Of a DNA stretch of 64,000 nt, positions 19,160 to 29,534 are shown piece by piece; the first letter of the stretch is position 1, and every line of letters starts with the position of its first letter. The position numbers and the translations under genes are program-made. The DNA comes from Lachnospiraceae bacterium G11 (GTDB taxonomy: Bacteria; Bacillota; Clostridia; Lachnospirales; Lachnospiraceae), in the NCBI GenBank assembly GCA_900103495.1, contig FMWZ01000005.1, positions 124,001 to 188,000 on the forward strand, read 5' to 3'. Under the pieces are notes generated by a model. It saw only the letters and a program-made list of their open reading frames with translations. It ran no database searches and had not been told where the DNA came from.

Positions 19160-19780
19160 ATGGCAAACGTAGCTGTTTATAATATGGAAGGCAAGAAAGT
19201 CGGAACCATGGATTTAAACGATGCTGTATTCGGTGTTGAAATCAACGAGCACCTTGTACACTTAGCAGTGGTTGGACAGCTTGCAAACAATCGTCAGGGA
19301 ACACAGAAAGCTAAGACTCGTTCTGAAGTTTCCGGTGGCGGAAGAAAACCTTGGAGACAGAAGGGTACCGGTCATGCAAGACAGGGTTCAACCCGTTCTC
19401 CTCAGTGGACAGGCGGCGGAGTTGTATTCGCACCCGTTCCCAGAGATTACACAGTTAAAATGAACAAGAAGGAAAAGAGAGCAGCTCTTAAGTCCGCTCT
19501 TACAAATTCCGTAGCAAACGAGAAGCTCATCGTTCTTGACAAGCTTGAGCTTGATGAGATCAAGACCAAGAAGTTCGCTGAAGTAATGAGCAACTTAAAG
19601 GTTGAGAAGGGCCTCGTAGTTCTTGCGGACAACGATACAAACGTAATCGCATCTGCTAAGAACCTTGAGAAAGTAAACACAGCAGTATATGACAGCATTA
19701 ATGCTTACGACGTAATGAACGCAGGCACATTGGTACTCACCAAGGATGCTGTTGCAAAGATTGAGGAGGTGTACGCATAA
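19160..19780 (+). CDS. rplD: Ribosomal protein L4
   Basis: 206 residues; a large-subunit protein whose extended loop ([21 protein letters not shown]) lines the exit tunnel. In E. coli L4 represses the S10 operon. The start follows AAAGGAGG. Its stop codon shares one base with the start of rplW, indicating coupled translation. Confidence 0.98.
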   Translation: MANVAVYNMEGKKVGTMDLNDAVFGVEINEHLVHLAVVGQLANNRQGTQKAKTRSEVSGGGRKPWRQKGTGHARQGSTRSPQWTGGGVVFAPVPRDYTVKMNKKEKRAALKSALTNSVANEKLIVLDKLELDEIKTKKFAEVMSNLKVEKGLVVLADNDTNVIASAKNLEKVNTAVYDSINAYDVMNAGTLVLTKDAVAKIEEVYA

Positions 19781-20079
19781 TGGCAGATCTTAAATACTAT
19801 GACGTAATCCTTAAGCCCGTTGTAACAGAGAAGAGCATGAATCAGATGGGCGAGAAGAAGTACACATTCCTTGTAAATCCCGAGGCTAACAAGTCTCAGA
19901 TTAAGGAAGCCGTTGAGAAGATGTTCGCCGGAACTAAGGTTGAGAGCGTTAACACAATGAATAACGACGGTAAGAACAAAAGACGTGGCATGGTAGTTGG
20001 TAAGACAGCTAAGACCAAAAAGGCCATCGTTAAGTTAACAGCAGACAGCAAGGACATCGAGATCTTCGCAGGTCTGTAA
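19780..20079 (+). CDS. rplW: Ribosomal protein L23
   Basis: 99 residues; it forms the tunnel-exit docking site for trigger factor and SRP. The N-terminus [14 protein letters not shown] and [20 protein letters not shown] are typical. It overlaps rplD by one base (TAATG), with its GAGGTG site inside rplD. A structured 113-base gap follows. Confidence 0.98.
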   Translation: MADLKYYDVILKPVVTEKSMNQMGEKKYTFLVNPEANKSQIKEAVEKMFAGTKVESVNTMNNDGKNKRRGMVVGKTAKTKKAIVKLTADSKDIEIFAGL

Positions 20080-20104
20080 AATCAAGAAGCAGCTAATAAC
20101 GTAT

Positions 20105-20164
20105 GCGACAAACCTCACAGCTAAATCGTGTGGCTGCTCGAAGTAAGAACTTCGGTTTGTTCGC
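20105..20164 (+). other. Structured RNA between rplW and rplB
   Basis: GCGACAAACC (20105-20114) pairs with GTTTG-TTCGC (about 20155-20164) with one bulge. Inside, CGAAGT-AAGA-ACTTCG (20139-20154) is a perfect hairpin and CAGC...GCTG gives another stem. The element lies just before the rplB ribosome site. Confidence 0.5.
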
Positions 20165-20192
20165 GCAAATAAAGAAAAGGAGATTTTGAATC

Positions 20193-21032
20193 ATGGGAAT
20201 TAAGACATACAATCCCTATACACCCTCCAGAAGAAATATGACCGGTTCAGATTTCTCTGAGATTACAAAGAGCACTCCTGAGAAGAGCCTTCTTTCATCT
20301 CTTAAGAAGAACGCTGGTCGTAACAATCAGGGTAAAATCACTGTAAGACACCACGGCGGTGGATCAAGACGTAAATACAGAATCATCGATTTCAAGAGAA
20401 ACAAAGATGGTATCCCCGCAAAGGTAGTAGGTATCGAGTACGATCCTAACAGAACAGCTAACATCGCTCTTATCTGCTATGCAGATGGCGAGAAGGCATA
20501 TATCCTCGCACCCGAGGGATTAAAAGAAGGAATGAAGATCATGAACGGTGCAGACGCCGAGGTTAGAATCGGTAACTGCTTACCTCTTTCAGAGATTCCT
20601 GTCGGTGCTCAGGTACACAACATTGAGTTATATCCCGGTAAGGGTGGACAGCTTGTTCGTTCCGCAGGTAACAGCGCACAGCTGATGGCTAAGGAAGGCA
20701 AGTATGCAACCTTAAGACTTCCCTCCGGCGAAATGAGAATGGTTCCCATCATCTGCCGTGCATCTATCGGTGTTATCGGTAATGGCGACCACAACCTTAT
20801 CAACTATGGTAAGGCAGGTAGAGTTCGTCACATGGGTATCCGTCCTACTGTTCGCGGTTCCGTTATGAACCCTAACGATCACCCTCATGGTGGTGGTGAA
20901 GGTAAGACAAGTATCGGACGTCCCGGTCCTTGCACTCCTTGGGGTAAGCCCGCTCTCGGTTTGAAGACTCGTAAGAAGAAACATTCCGATAAGCTTATCG
21001 TAAGACGTCGTGACGGTAAAGCAATTAAGTAA
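20193..21032 (+). CDS. rplB: Ribosomal protein L2
   Basis: 279 residues; an essential large-subunit protein near the peptidyl-transferase centre and inter-subunit bridge B7b. It starts after AAGGAG and reads [17 protein letters not shown]. The conserved [19 protein letters not shown] and [17 protein letters not shown] blocks, including the functionally important histidine, are intact. Normal length and codon use for the operon. Confidence 0.98.
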   Translation: MGIKTYNPYTPSRRNMTGSDFSEITKSTPEKSLLSSLKKNAGRNNQGKITVRHHGGGSRRKYRIIDFKRNKDGIPAKVVGIEYDPNRTANIALICYADGEKAYILAPEGLKEGMKIMNGADAEVRIGNCLPLSEIPVGAQVHNIELYPGKGGQLVRSAGNSAQLMAKEGKYATLRLPSGEMRMVPIICRASIGVIGNGDHNLINYGKAGRVRHMGIRPTVRGSVMNPNDHPHGGGEGKTSIGRPGPCTPWGKPALGLKTRKKKHSDKLIVRRRDGKAIK

Positions 21033-21066
21033 TTGTAAATTTCGCTAAATTTTCAGGAGGAAAAAA

Positions 21067-21348
21067 ATGGCTAGATCAATTAAAAAAGGACCCTTTGCTG
21101 ACGCACATCTCCTTAAGAAAGTAGATGCTATGAACGCAGCAGGTCAGAAGCAGGTTATCAAGACATGGTCCCGTCGTTCCACGATTTTCCCTTCATTCGT
21201 TGGACATACAATCGCTGTACACGACGGTAGAAAGCATGTACCCGTATATGTAACCGAAGATATGGTTGGACACAAACTCGGCGAGTTCGTTGCTACCAGA
21301 ACCTACAGAGGTCACGGTAAGGACGAAAAGAAGTCAAGGGTAAATTAG
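21067..21348 (+). CDS. rpsS: Ribosomal protein S19
   Basis: 93 residues; a 30S head protein paired with S13. It begins [16 protein letters not shown] after AGGAGG and contains [20 protein letters not shown]. All family landmarks are present. It lies between rplB and rplV, as in other bacteria. Confidence 0.98.
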   Translation: MARSIKKGPFADAHLLKKVDAMNAAGQKQVIKTWSRRSTIFPSFVGHTIAVHDGRKHVPVYVTEDMVGHKLGEFVATRTYRGHGKDEKKSRVN

Positions 21349-21366
21349 TAGAAGGAGGTTTAGATC

Positions 21367-21753
21367 ATGGCAAAAGGACATAGAAGCCAAATCAAGAGAG
21401 AAAGAAATGCTAATAAAGATACCAGACCTTCAGCTAAGTTATCTTATGCGAGAGTGTCTGTTCAGAAGGCATGCTTCGTCCTTGACGCAATCCGCGGCAA
21501 AGACGTAAATAGCGCTTTAGCTATCCTTACTTACAATCCCAGATATGCTTCAAGCATCATCAAGAAATTGTTAGAGTCAGCTATCGCAAACGCAGAAAAC
21601 AATAACGGTATGAACAAGGACAATCTCTATGTTGCAGAGTGCTTTGCAAACAAAGGACCTACAATGAAGAGAGTACAGCCCAGAGCACAGGGCCGTGCTT
21701 ACAGAATTGAGAAGAGAATGAGCCACATCACCGTTGTACTTGATGAGAGATAG
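21367..21753 (+). CDS. rplV: Ribosomal protein L22
   Basis: 128 residues; its hairpin lines the narrow part of the exit tunnel, where macrolide-resistance changes occur. The start follows GAAGGAGG. Conserved segments: [19 protein letters not shown] and [23 protein letters not shown]. It has a slightly long N-terminus ([18 protein letters not shown]). Confidence 0.98.
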   Translation: MAKGHRSQIKRERNANKDTRPSAKLSYARVSVQKACFVLDAIRGKDVNSALAILTYNPRYASSIIKKLLESAIANAENNNGMNKDNLYVAECFANKGPTMKRVQPRAQGRAYRIEKRMSHITVVLDER

Positions 21754-21772
21754 AAAGGAGCTTAGTTAATCT

Positions 21773-22435
21773 ATGGGACAGAAAGTTAATCCTCACGGCT
21801 TAAGAGTCGGTGTTATTAAGGATTGGGATTCCAGATGGTATGCTGATGCTGAGTTCTCTGATTTCCTTGTAGAGGACTTCGAGATCAGAAAATACCTTAA
21901 GAAGAAATTATATGCTGCCGGAATCAGCAAGATTGAAATCGAGCGTGCTTCCGACAGAGTAAAAGTTGTTATTCATACAGCAAAGCCCGGCGTAGTTATC
22001 GGTAAGGGCGGTGCTGAAATCGAAATCACAAAGCAGGAATTATCCAAGATGACAGGCAAGAAAGTTCTTGTTGACATCAAGGAAATCAAGAGACCCGATC
22101 GTGATGCTCAGCTTGTTGCAGAGAACATCGCACAGCAGTTGGAGAACCGTGTTTCCTTCCGTCGTGCTATGAAGTCCTGCATGGGCAGAACAATGAAGTC
22201 AGGAGCTCTTGGAATTAAGACCTGTTGTTCAGGACGTCTCGGTGGAGCAGATATCGCTCGTGCTGAGTTCTACAACGAGGGTACAATTCCTCTTCAGACA
22301 CTTCGTGCAGATATTGACTATGGTTTTGCTGAGGCAGATACCACCTATGGTAAAGTAGGCGTTAAAGTCTGGATTTACAAAGGAGAGGTACTTCCCACCA
22401 AAGCTAATGCTACTAAGGAAGGGGGAGACAAATAA
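21773..22435 (+). CDS. rpsC: Ribosomal protein S3
   Basis: 220 residues; lines the mRNA entry channel of the 30S subunit. It begins [20 protein letters not shown], has the KH motif [10 protein letters not shown], and ends after the C-terminal domain with [10 protein letters not shown]. The stop shares its last base with the ATG of rplP, indicating coupled translation. Confidence 0.98.
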   Translation: MGQKVNPHGLRVGVIKDWDSRWYADAEFSDFLVEDFEIRKYLKKKLYAAGISKIEIERASDRVKVVIHTAKPGVVIGKGGAEIEITKQELSKMTGKKVLVDIKEIKRPDRDAQLVAENIAQQLENRVSFRRAMKSCMGRTMKSGALGIKTCCSGRLGGADIARAEFYNEGTIPLQTLRADIDYGFAEADTTYGKVGVKVWIYKGEVLPTKANATKEGGDK

Positions 22436-22872
22436 TGTTAATGCCCAAAAGAGTAAAGCGTCGTAAACAGTTCCGTGGCACCATGAGAGGTAAAGCATTA
22501 CGTGGTAACGTAATCAGCTATGGTGAATTTGGTCTTGTTGCTACAGAACCGGCGTGGGTTAGATCAAATCAGATTGAGGCAGCCCGTGTTGCCCTCACTC
22601 GTTATACAAAGCGTGCAGGTCAGGTTTGGATTAAGATTTTCCCTGACAAGCCCGTTACTGCAAAACCGGCAGAAACCCGTATGGGTTCCGGTAAAGGTAC
22701 TGTTGAATATTGGGTAGCAGTTGTTAAGCCCGGACGTGTAATGTTTGAAATCGCAGGTGTTCCCGAAGCGGACGCAAGAGAAGCATTACGTCTTGCTATG
22801 CATAAGCTTCCCTGCAAGTGTAAGATCGTTTCTAAGGCAGATCTGGAAGGCGGTGTATCGGATGAAAACTAA
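22435..22872 (+). CDS. rplP: Ribosomal protein L16
   Basis: 145 residues; organises the A-site tRNA region of the 50S subunit. The start at 22435 ([15 protein letters not shown]) is favoured over the ATG at 22441 because the GGGGGA site is about 8 bases upstream of it. The 3' end overlaps rpmC by 11 bases. Confidence 0.97.
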   Translation: MLMPKRVKRRKQFRGTMRGKALRGNVISYGEFGLVATEPAWVRSNQIEAARVALTRYTKRAGQVWIKIFPDKPVTAKPAETRMGSGKGTVEYWVAVVKPGRVMFEIAGVPEADAREALRLAMHKLPCKCKIVSKADLEGGVSDEN

Positions 22873-23065
22873 TCAGTATGTTGCAGAGTTACAGAAGAAG
22901 ACAGCCCAGGATTTAGCAAAAGAGTTAACAGATGCTAAGAAGGAGCTTTTCAATTTAAGATTCCAGAACGCAACCAACCAGTTGGACAACACAGCTCGTA
23001 TCAAAGAGGTTCGCAAGAACATCGCTCGTATCGAGACAGTGTTAAGCGCTAAGGCTAAAGCTTAG
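22862..23065 (+). CDS. rpmC: Ribosomal protein L29
   Basis: 67 residues; a two-helix protein at the tunnel exit beside L23. The ATG at 22862 lies inside the end of rplP, with a GGAAGG site upstream. The sequence [22 protein letters not shown] and [15 protein letters not shown] is diagnostic. Longer frames starting inside rplP are not supported. Confidence 0.97.
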   Translation: MKTNQYVAELQKKTAQDLAKELTDAKKELFNLRFQNATNQLDNTARIKEVRKNIARIETVLSAKAKA

Positions 23066-23096
23066 GTCGCGCGTGGCTTAGAAAGGAGAAACAATC

Positions 23097-23354
23097 GTGG
23101 AAGAAAGAAATCTTAGAAAAACACGTACAGGTAAAGTTACCAGTAATAAAATGGATAAGACCATCGTTGTTGCCATCGAAGACCACGTTAAGCACCCTCT
23201 CTACGGCAAGATCGTAAAGAGAACTTACACACTTAAGGCTCATGATGAGAACAACGAATGTAACATCGGTGATACCGTCAAGGTAATGGAGACAAGACCT
23301 TTATCAAAGGATAAGAGATGGAGACTTGTTGAGATTATCGAGAAGGCAAAATAG
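23097..23354 (+). CDS. rpsQ: Ribosomal protein S17
   Basis: 85 residues with a GTG start after AAAGGAG. It is a primary 16S-binding protein. The motifs [19 protein letters not shown] and [23 protein letters not shown] are typical of the family. Translation from GTG may slightly lower its yield compared with its neighbours. Confidence 0.98.
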   Translation: MEERNLRKTRTGKVTSNKMDKTIVVAIEDHVKHPLYGKIVKRTYTLKAHDENNECNIGDTVKVMETRPLSKDKRWRLVEIIEKAK

Positions 23355-23377
23355 TCTTATTTGGAAGGAGAAATAGC

Positions 23378-23746
23378 ATGATTCAGCAGGAAACAAGACT
23401 TAAAGTTGCTGATAATACAGGTGCTAAGGAAATCCTTTGCATCCGCGTTATGGGCGGCTCTACAAGAAGATATGCAAATATCGGCGATGTCATCGTTGCT
23501 ACCGTTAAAGATGCAACACCCGGCGGTGTTGTCAAAAAAGGTGACGTAGTAAAGGCAGTTGTTGTTCGTACTGTTAAGGGTGCTCGTCGTAAAGACGGTT
23601 CCTACATCAAGTTCGACGAGAACGCAGCAGTTATTATCAAGGATGACAAGACTCCGAGAGGAACACGTATTTTTGGACCCGTAGCAAGAGAGCTTCGTGA
23701 TAAGCAGTTCATGAAGATCGTATCACTTGCTCCGGAAGTATTATAA
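23378..23746 (+). CDS. rplN: Ribosomal protein L14
   Basis: 122 residues; forms inter-subunit bridges with 16S rRNA and is the binding site of the silencing factor RsfS in other bacteria. [19 protein letters not shown] and [10 protein letters not shown] are hallmark segments. Start after AAGGAG; rplX follows 12 bases later. Confidence 0.98.
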   Translation: MIQQETRLKVADNTGAKEILCIRVMGGSTRRYANIGDVIVATVKDATPGGVVKKGDVVKAVVVRTVKGARRKDGSYIKFDENAAVIIKDDKTPRGTRIFGPVARELRDKQFMKIVSLAPEVL

Positions 23747-23758
23747 GGAGGTGCCGAT

Positions 23759-24070
23759 ATGTCAACAATGAAGATCAAGAAAGGCGACACTGTTAAGGTT
23801 ATCGCCGGCAAAGACAAAGACAAAGAAGGCAAGGTCATTTCCGTTGATCCTAAGAACGGAAAGGTAGTTGTAGAAGGCGTTAACATGATTACAAAGCATG
23901 AGAAGCCCTCAGCAGCAAACCAGAACGGTGGTATCGTTCAGAAAGAAGCTCCTCTTGACATCTCCAACGTTATGTACCTTCACAAAGGTAAAGTAACACG
24001 TGTAGGCTTCAAGATGGAAAAAGATAAAAAAGTACGTTTCGCTAAGACAACCGGCGACGTAATTGACTAG
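23759..24070 (+). CDS. rplX: Ribosomal protein L24
   Basis: 103 residues; an assembly initiator of the 50S subunit with a KOW motif ([20 protein letters not shown]). The ATG at 23759 is placed 8 bases after AAGGAGG; a second ATG three codons later is a weaker choice. rplE follows. Confidence 0.97.
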   Translation: MSTMKIKKGDTVKVIAGKDKDKEGKVISVDPKNGKVVVEGVNMITKHEKPSAANQNGGIVQKEAPLDISNVMYLHKGKVTRVGFKMEKDKKVRFAKTTGDVID

Positions 24071-24092
24071 TACGGGAAAGGAGGTTGTTATA

Positions 24093-24632
24093 GTGAGCAG
24101 ACTTAAAGATCAGTATAAGAATGAAATCGTTGATGCAATGATGAAGAAGTTCGGTTACAAGAACATCATGCAGGTTCCCAAGCTTGACAAGATCGTAGTT
24201 AACATGGGTGTTGGCGAAGCTAAGGAGAACGCAAAGGTTCTTGAATCCGCAGTTAAGGATATGGAGACCATCACAGGTCAGAAGGCTATTTTAACAAAGG
24301 CTAAAAAGTCCGTTGCTAACTTCAAGATTCGTGAAGGTATGGCAATCGGATGTAAGACCACCCTCCGCGGTGAGAAGATGTACGAGTTCCTTGACAGACT
24401 CGTAAATCTCGCACTTCCTCGTGTACGTGACTTCAGAGGCGTTAACCCCAACTCTTTCGATGGAAGAGGTAACTACTCTCTTGGTATCAAGGAGCAGATC
24501 ATCTTCCCCGAGATCGAGTACGATAAGGTAGATAAGGTAAGAGGTATGGACATCATCTTCGTTACCACAGCTAAGACCGATGAAGAAGCACGCGAGTTAT
24601 TAACAATGTTCAACATGCCGTTTGAGAAATAG
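24093..24632 (+). CDS. rplE: Ribosomal protein L5
   Basis: 179 residues, exactly the family length, from the GTG at 24093 after AAAGGAGG. Upstream in-frame codons overlap rplX and add no homology. It binds 5S rRNA with L18 and forms bridge B1b. Conserved: [36 protein letters not shown] and [11 protein letters not shown]. Confidence 0.97.
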   Translation: MSRLKDQYKNEIVDAMMKKFGYKNIMQVPKLDKIVVNMGVGEAKENAKVLESAVKDMETITGQKAILTKAKKSVANFKIREGMAIGCKTTLRGEKMYEFLDRLVNLALPRVRDFRGVNPNSFDGRGNYSLGIKEQIIFPEIEYDKVDKVRGMDIIFVTTAKTDEEARELLTMFNMPFEK

Positions 24633-24646
24633 GAGGAAATTAATTC

Positions 24647-24832
24647 ATGGCTAAGACAGCAATGAAATTAAAACAGCAGCGTAAGCCTAAATTCTCCACA
24701 AGAGCATATAGCCGCTGCAAAATTTGTGGTCGTCCACATGCTACATTAAAGAAATACGGAATCTGCAGAATTTGCTTCCGTGAATTGGCATACAAGGGTC
24801 AGATACCCGGCGTTAAGAAAGCAAGTTGGTAA
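24647..24832 (+). CDS. rpsZ: Ribosomal protein S14, zinc type
   Basis: 61 residues with Cys24, Cys27, Cys40 and Cys43 (CKIC...CRIC), the zinc ribbon of type Z S14 common in Gram-positive bacteria. In several species a zinc-free paralogue replaces it when zinc is scarce; none is seen here. Also written rpsN. Start after AGGAGG. Confidence 0.97.
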   Translation: MAKTAMKLKQQRKPKFSTRAYSRCKICGRPHATLKKYGICRICFRELAYKGQIPGVKKASW

Positions 24833-24853
24833 GGAAGAAAGGAGGCAATTCAA

Positions 24854-25255
24854 ATGACAATGAGCGATCCCATTGCAGATATGCTTACAAGAATTCGTAA
24901 TGCAAACACTGCAAAACATGATACAGTAGACGTTCCTGCTTCCAAGATGAAGATAGCAATTGCTGATATTCTTCTTGAAGAAGGTTACATCAAAAAATAT
25001 GATCTCGTAGATGACGGTGCATTCAAGACAATCCACATCACACTTAAGTATGGTGTAGACAAGAATGACAAGATTATCTCCGGAATCAAGAGAATTTCAA
25101 AGCCCGGTCTTCGTGTATATGCCGGCAAGGATGAGCTTCCCAGAGTACTTGGTGGCTTAGGCGTTGCTATCATTTCCACAAACCAGGGTGTTATCACAGA
25201 CAAGAAGGCTCGTCAGCTTGAAGTTGGCGGCGAGGTTCTTGCTTTCGTTTGGTAA
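24854..25255 (+). CDS. rpsH: Ribosomal protein S8
   Basis: 133 residues; binds the central domain of 16S rRNA and in E. coli represses the spc operon at the L5 start. [20 protein letters not shown] and the C-terminal [20 protein letters not shown] are typical. The start after AAAGGAGG could be the first or third codon (ATG-ACA-ATG). Confidence 0.97.
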   Translation: MTMSDPIADMLTRIRNANTAKHDTVDVPASKMKIAIADILLEEGYIKKYDLVDDGAFKTIHITLKYGVDKNDKIISGIKRISKPGLRVYAGKDELPRVLGGLGVAIISTNQGVITDKKARQLEVGGEVLAFVW

Positions 25256-25289
25256 TTATTAATTCACTATATTCATAGGAGGTACGGGC

Positions 25290-25829
25290 ATGTCACGTAT
25301 AGGAAGAATGCCAATCGCAATACCTGCAGGTGTTACTGTTGATATTGCAGAAAATAACAAAGTGACTGTTAAAGGTCCCAAGGGAACTCTTGAGAGAGTT
25401 CTTGCACCTGAGATGGAAGTTAAGGTTGAAGGTGCAGACGTAGTAGTTTCAAGACCTAATGACTTAAAGAGAATGAAATCCTTACATGGATTGACAAGAA
25501 CTCTTATCAACAACATGGTAATCGGTGTTACCGAGGGCTATGAGAAGAAACTCGAGGTAAACGGTGTTGGTTACAAGGCCGCTAAGCAGGGCAAGAAGCT
25601 CGTTCTTAACCTTGGTTTCTCACATCCCGTTGAGATGAACGATCCTGATGGAATCGAGACTGTGGTTGATGGTAACAACATCACAGTTAAGGGAATTGAC
25701 AAAGAAAAAGTTGGCCAGTTTGCAGCTGAGATCAGAGACAAGAGAAGACCTGAGCCTTACAAGGGTAAGGGTATCAAGTATGCCGATGAGACAATCAGAC
25801 GTAAAGTTGGTAAGACCGGTAAGAAGTAG
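25290..25829 (+). CDS. rplF: Ribosomal protein L6
   Basis: 179 residues with two related halves; sits at the base of the L7/L12 stalk near the sarcin-ricin loop. [24 protein letters not shown]-like and the [16 protein letters not shown] signature are present. Start after AGGAGG. Confidence 0.97.
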   Translation: MSRIGRMPIAIPAGVTVDIAENNKVTVKGPKGTLERVLAPEMEVKVEGADVVVSRPNDLKRMKSLHGLTRTLINNMVIGVTEGYEKKLEVNGVGYKAAKQGKKLVLNLGFSHPVEMNDPDGIETVVDGNNITVKGIDKEKVGQFAAEIRDKRRPEPYKGKGIKYADETIRRKVGKTGKK

Positions 25830-25845
25830 ATAAGGAGAGTGTAAA

Positions 25846-26214
25846 ATGGTTAATAAAGAATCAAGACAGAATATTCGTGTTAAAAAGCACGCAAGACTTC
25901 GTAACCGTTTTAGCGGCACCGCTGAGAGACCTCGTCTTGCTGTGTTCAGAAGTAATAATCATATGTATGCTCAAATTATCGACGATACTGTTGGAAATAC
26001 AATCGTTGCAGCATCCACTGTTGAGAAGGATGTTAAGGCAGAGTTAGAGAAGACAAATAACGTTGATGCAGCAGCATACTTAGGCACTGTTATCGCTAAG
26101 AGAGCACTTGAAAAAGGAATCAAAGAGGTTGTATTCGACCGTGGCGGTTTCATTTATCAGGGTAAGGTAGCAGCATTAGCAGATGCAGCCAGAGAAGCTG
26201 GCTTACAATTCTAG
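25846..26214 (+). CDS. rplR: Ribosomal protein L18
   Basis: 122 residues; a 5S rRNA-binding protein of the central protuberance. [21 protein letters not shown] is the conserved N-terminal half, and [22 protein letters not shown] the C-terminal signature. Start 11 bases after AGGAG. Confidence 0.97.
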   Translation: MVNKESRQNIRVKKHARLRNRFSGTAERPRLAVFRSNNHMYAQIIDDTVGNTIVAASTVEKDVKAELEKTNNVDAAAYLGTVIAKRALEKGIKEVVFDRGGFIYQGKVAALADAAREAGLQF

Positions 26215-26232
26215 GAAAGGAAGACATTGAAT

Positions 26233-26742
26233 ATGAAACATACTATCATAGATCCTAGCCAGTTAGAGTTAAGCGACAAGGTCGTTACCATCAAGAGAGT
26301 TACAAAGACCGTTAAGGGTGGACGTAACATGAGATTCACAGCTTTAGTAGTTGTTGGTGATGAGAACGGACACGTTGGAGCAGGACTTGGCAAGGCTGTA
26401 GAAATTCCCGAAGCAATTCGTAAGGGAAAAGAAGATGCAATGAAGAACATTGTAACAGTAGCATTAGATGAGAATAAGTCCATCACACACGATTACATCG
26501 GTAAGTATGGCTCAGCTAACGTTTTGTTAAAGAGAGCTCCCGAAGGTACCGGTATCATCGCAGGTGGTCCTGCACGTATTGTTTGTGAGCTTGTAGGTAT
26601 CAAGAACATTCGTACCAAATCTCTTGGCTCCAACAATAAGCAGAATGTTGTTCTTGCAACAATCGCAGGCTTAAGCGCTTTAAAGACTCCTGAAGAAGTA
26701 GCTCGTAACCGTGGAAAATCCGTTGACGAGGTATTGGCTTAA
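26233..26742 (+). CDS. rpsE: Ribosomal protein S5
   Basis: 169 residues; part of the mRNA entry helicase site and of decoding fidelity. The ATG at 26233 gives [18 protein letters not shown]; a TTG at 26227 lies only 5 bases after the purine-rich site and adds two residues. It contains the double-stranded RNA-binding fold and the [19 protein letters not shown] signature. Confidence 0.96.
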   Translation: MKHTIIDPSQLELSDKVVTIKRVTKTVKGGRNMRFTALVVVGDENGHVGAGLGKAVEIPEAIRKGKEDAMKNIVTVALDENKSITHDYIGKYGSANVLLKRAPEGTGIIAGGPARIVCELVGIKNIRTKSLGSNNKQNVVLATIAGLSALKTPEEVARNRGKSVDEVLA

Positions 26743-26783
26743 TTCCCACTCGGGATTAAGTCTTTGAGAAAGGAGAAAATAAA

Positions 26784-26969
26784 ATGGCTGAGAAGAAAAT
26801 TAAAATCACTTTGGTTAAATCTACCATCGGTGCAGTTCCGAAGCATAAAAAGATTGCCGAGTCCATGGGACTTCGTAAATTAAATAAATCCATTATCGTT
26901 CCCGATAATGCTGCATCAAGAGGACAGATTCAGCAGATTCAACATTTAGTAAAAGTTGAAGAAGTATAA
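26784..26969 (+). CDS. rpmD: Ribosomal protein L30
   Basis: 61 residues; a small beta-alpha protein of the 50S subunit. [29 protein letters not shown] matches the family. It starts after AAAGGAG and lies between rpsE and rplO as expected. Confidence 0.97.
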   Translation: MAEKKIKITLVKSTIGAVPKHKKIAESMGLRKLNKSIIVPDNAASRGQIQQIQHLVKVEEV

Positions 26970-26982
26970 AGGAGGAGGAGAC

Positions 26983-27423
26983 ATGGAATTATCGAATTTA
27001 AGACCCGCTGAGGGCTCCAAACACAGCGACAACTTCAGAAGAGGTCGCGGACACGGTTCAGGAAACGGTAAGACTGCCGGTAAGGGCCACAAAGGTCAGA
27101 AGGCACGTTCAGGTGCTCCCAGAATCGGTTTCGAAGGTGGTCAGATGCCTTTATACAGACGTCTCCCCAAGAGAGGATTCAAGAACCGTAACACATTAAA
27201 TATTGTTGCAATTAACTTAGAAGCGCTGGAAGCATTCGAGGATGGTTCTACCGTTACAGTTGAGACTCTCATCGAAAAGGGTATCGTTAAGAACCCTCGT
27301 GACGGCGTAAAGATACTTGGAAACGGAGAACTTACCAAGAAGCTTAATGTTACTGCAAATGCATTCAGTGCATCTGCAAAAGAGAAGATTGAGGCACTTG
27401 GTGGAACAGCTGAGGTAAAGTAA
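26983..27423 (+). CDS. rplO: Ribosomal protein L15
   Basis: 146 residues, from the ATG at 26983 after GGAGGAGG. The glycine-rich [26 protein letters not shown]-terminus contacts 23S rRNA. An upstream in-frame ATG at 26956 lies within rpmD and is rejected. The stop is directly followed by the secY start. Confidence 0.97.
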   Translation: MELSNLRPAEGSKHSDNFRRGRGHGSGNGKTAGKGHKGQKARSGAPRIGFEGGQMPLYRRLPKRGFKNRNTLNIVAINLEALEAFEDGSTVTVETLIEKGIVKNPRDGVKILGNGELTKKLNVTANAFSASAKEKIEALGGTAEVK

Positions 27424-28743
27424 ATGCTTACAACACTCAAAAACGCATTCAAGATTAAAGAGATCAGAAATAAAATTCTGTTTACCTTTGCAATGCTGGT
27501 TGTAATACGTATTGGTTCACAGCTTCCCGTGCCCGGTGTAGACAGAAACTATTTCGCAAATTGGTTTTCAGAGCAGACAGGAGATGCTTTTAACCTGTTT
27601 GATGCATTTACGGGTGGTTCATTCTTAAGCATGTCAATTTTGGCACTTAACATTACACCCTACATTACATCATCAATTATCATGCAACTCTTAACAATTG
27701 CAATTCCCAAACTTGAGGAGTTGCAGAGAGACGGCGAGGACGGACGTAAGAAAATTGCGTCCATCACCCGTTACGTCACTGTAGGTCTTGCACTTTTACA
27801 GGCAACAGCAATGGCTATCGGATTCGGTGGCAGCGGACTTCTTGTGCCTTACAATGCATTAAGTGTTGTCACAGTAGTTATCGCTCTTACCGCAGGTAGT
27901 GCATTCCTTATGTGGATTGGTGAGCAGATTACAGAGAACGGTATCGGAAACGGTATATCAATCGTCCTTGTTATCAACATCATTTCACGTATGCCTCAGG
28001 ATTTGACAGGACTGTTCAATCAGTTTGTTAAGGGCAAACCTTTTGCAACAGCTACTCTTGCAGCCATCATAATTCTTGCAATTATCGTTGGCATGGTATT
28101 GTTCATCATCCTTCTTGACAGAGCAATCCGTAAGATCCCCGTACAGTATGCTAAAAAGGTACAGGGCCGCAAGATGGTTGGCGGAAACACCTCAAGCATC
28201 CCCTTGAAGGTTAACACCGCAGGAGTTATCCCCATTATCTTTGCTTCATCCATTATGCAGTTCCCCATCATTATCAGCTCTTTGGTTGGTTATTCGGGAA
28301 CCGGTGTGTGGGCAAGAATCTTGGCATTCCTTAACTCCGGCAACTGGTTTAAGTTTACAGAGTCAACCTGGTACTATACACTTGGTTTGCTTCTCTATGT
28401 AGTATTGGTTATCTTCTTCGCATATTTCTATACTTCCATTACTTTCAATCCTATGGAAGTTTCAAATAACATGAAGAAGCAGGGCGGATTCATTCCCGGC
28501 ATCAGACCCGGTAAGCCCACCAGCGATTACCTTAACAGAATCCTTGGCTACATCATCTTCATCGGTGCTGTGGGACTTACATTTATAGGAATCCTTCCTT
28601 ATGTATTCCAGGGACTTTTCGGAGCTTCAGTTTCATTCGGTGGAACAAGCTTAATCATTATCGTCAGCGTAATCCTTGAGACAATCAATCAGCTTGAGAG
28701 CCAGATGCTTGTACGTAACTACAAGGGATTCTTGAACGATTAA
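27424..28743 (+). CDS. secY: SecY preprotein translocase channel
   Basis: 439-residue pore of the Sec translocon with ten predicted membrane helices. The ATG immediately follows the rplO stop, with GAGG in the rplO tail. Visible landmarks: RIGSQLPVPGVDRNYF, the plug region after SFLSMSILALNITPYI, GNGISIVL, and VQGRKMVGGNTSSIPLKVNTAGVIPIIFASS. It exports and inserts proteins with SecE, SecG and SecA, located elsewhere. Confidence 0.98.
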   Translation: MLTTLKNAFKIKEIRNKILFTFAMLVVIRIGSQLPVPGVDRNYFANWFSEQTGDAFNLFDAFTGGSFLSMSILALNITPYITSSIIMQLLTIAIPKLEELQRDGEDGRKKIASITRYVTVGLALLQATAMAIGFGGSGLLVPYNALSVVTVVIALTAGSAFLMWIGEQITENGIGNGISIVLVINIISRMPQDLTGLFNQFVKGKPFATATLAAIIILAIIVGMVLFIILLDRAIRKIPVQYAKKVQGRKMVGGNTSSIPLKVNTAGVIPIIFASSIMQFPIIISSLVGYSGTGVWARILAFLNSGNWFKFTESTWYYTLGLLLYVVLVIFFAYFYTSITFNPMEVSNNMKKQGGFIPGIRPGKPTSDYLNRILGYIIFIGAVGLTFIGILPYVFQGLFGASVSFGGTSLIIIVSVILETINQLESQMLVRNYKGFLND

Positions 28744-28760
28744 TAACGCACATATAATGT

Positions 28761-28802
28761 CTTCCGGAGAGATTTTCTCTCCGGAGGCTTTGCGCGTTTT
28801 TT
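28761..28802 (+). terminator. Hairpin with T-run between secY and adk
   Basis: TCCGGAGAGA (28763-28772) pairs with TCTCTCCGGA (28776-28785). A lower stem can form between AACGCA (28745) and TGCGCGTT, followed by a six-T run to 28802. It can end or attenuate transcription before adk. A TATAAT at 28753-28758 in the same stretch might begin a new transcript, but lacks a well-spaced -35. Confidence 0.65.
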
Positions 28803-28880
28803 CAAGGTTTTATATGAGAGATTCATTTAAGGGATTTTTCATACAAGATTTTGAAGAGCTTTTTTGGAGGAGACATAAAT

Positions 28881-29522
28881 ATGAAGATTATAATGCTTGG
28901 CGCTCCCGGCGCAGGAAAAGGCACACAGGCAAAGATGATTGCCAAGGAATATGGTATTCCCCATGTATCAACAGGAGATATCTTCCGTGCCAACATCAAG
29001 GAAGGGACAGAGCTTGGTAAAGAAGCTAAGGGATACATGGACAAAGGTTTACTTGTTCCCGATGAGCTTACTGTTAAGATCCTTCTTGACAGAGTAGCAA
29101 AGGATGACTGCAAGAACGGCTACGTACTTGACGGTTTCCCCAGAACTATTCCTCAGGCAGAGGTTTTAGAGGATGCTTTGAACAAGCTTAACGATAAGAT
29201 TGATTACGCAATCGACGTAAACGTTCCCGATGAGAACATCATCAAGAGAATGTCAGGAAGAAGAGCATGTCTTAAGTGCGGTGCTACATACCACATTGAA
29301 CATGTTCCCCCCAAAAAAGAAGGAATCTGCGATGTCTGCGGAGAACCTCTTGTGCTTAGAGATGACGATAAGCCCGAGACAGTTAAGAACAGACTCGATG
29401 TATATCACAAGCAAACACAACCTTTAATTGATTTCTATTCTGAAAGGAATATCCTCAAAACTGTAGACGGTACCGTGGATATGATGGATGTATTTAACGC
29501 CATCAAGGCTATCCTCGGCTAA
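28881..29522 (+). CDS. adk: Adenylate kinase, zinc-containing
   Basis: 214-residue enzyme that interconverts AMP, ADP and ATP. The start at 28881 is set by GGAGGAG and by [17 protein letters not shown] (P-loop, residues 7-14). The long LID domain carries a zinc site with Cys130, Cys133, Cys150 and Cys153, typical of Gram-positive enzymes. The DGFPRT nucleotide motif is intact. It follows secY as in most spc operons. Confidence 0.97.
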   Translation: MKIIMLGAPGAGKGTQAKMIAKEYGIPHVSTGDIFRANIKEGTELGKEAKGYMDKGLLVPDELTVKILLDRVAKDDCKNGYVLDGFPRTIPQAEVLEDALNKLNDKIDYAIDVNVPDENIIKRMSGRRACLKCGATYHIEHVPPKKEGICDVCGEPLVLRDDDKPETVKNRLDVYHKQTQPLIDFYSERNILKTVDGTVDMMDVFNAIKAILG

Positions 29523-29534
29523 GGAGGTAAGGAA

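Noticed and set aside
28753-28758. TATAAT as an adk promoter
   Set aside because: The only -35-like hexamer (TTGAAC) is 15 bases away, too close for a confident call; noted under the hairpin instead.
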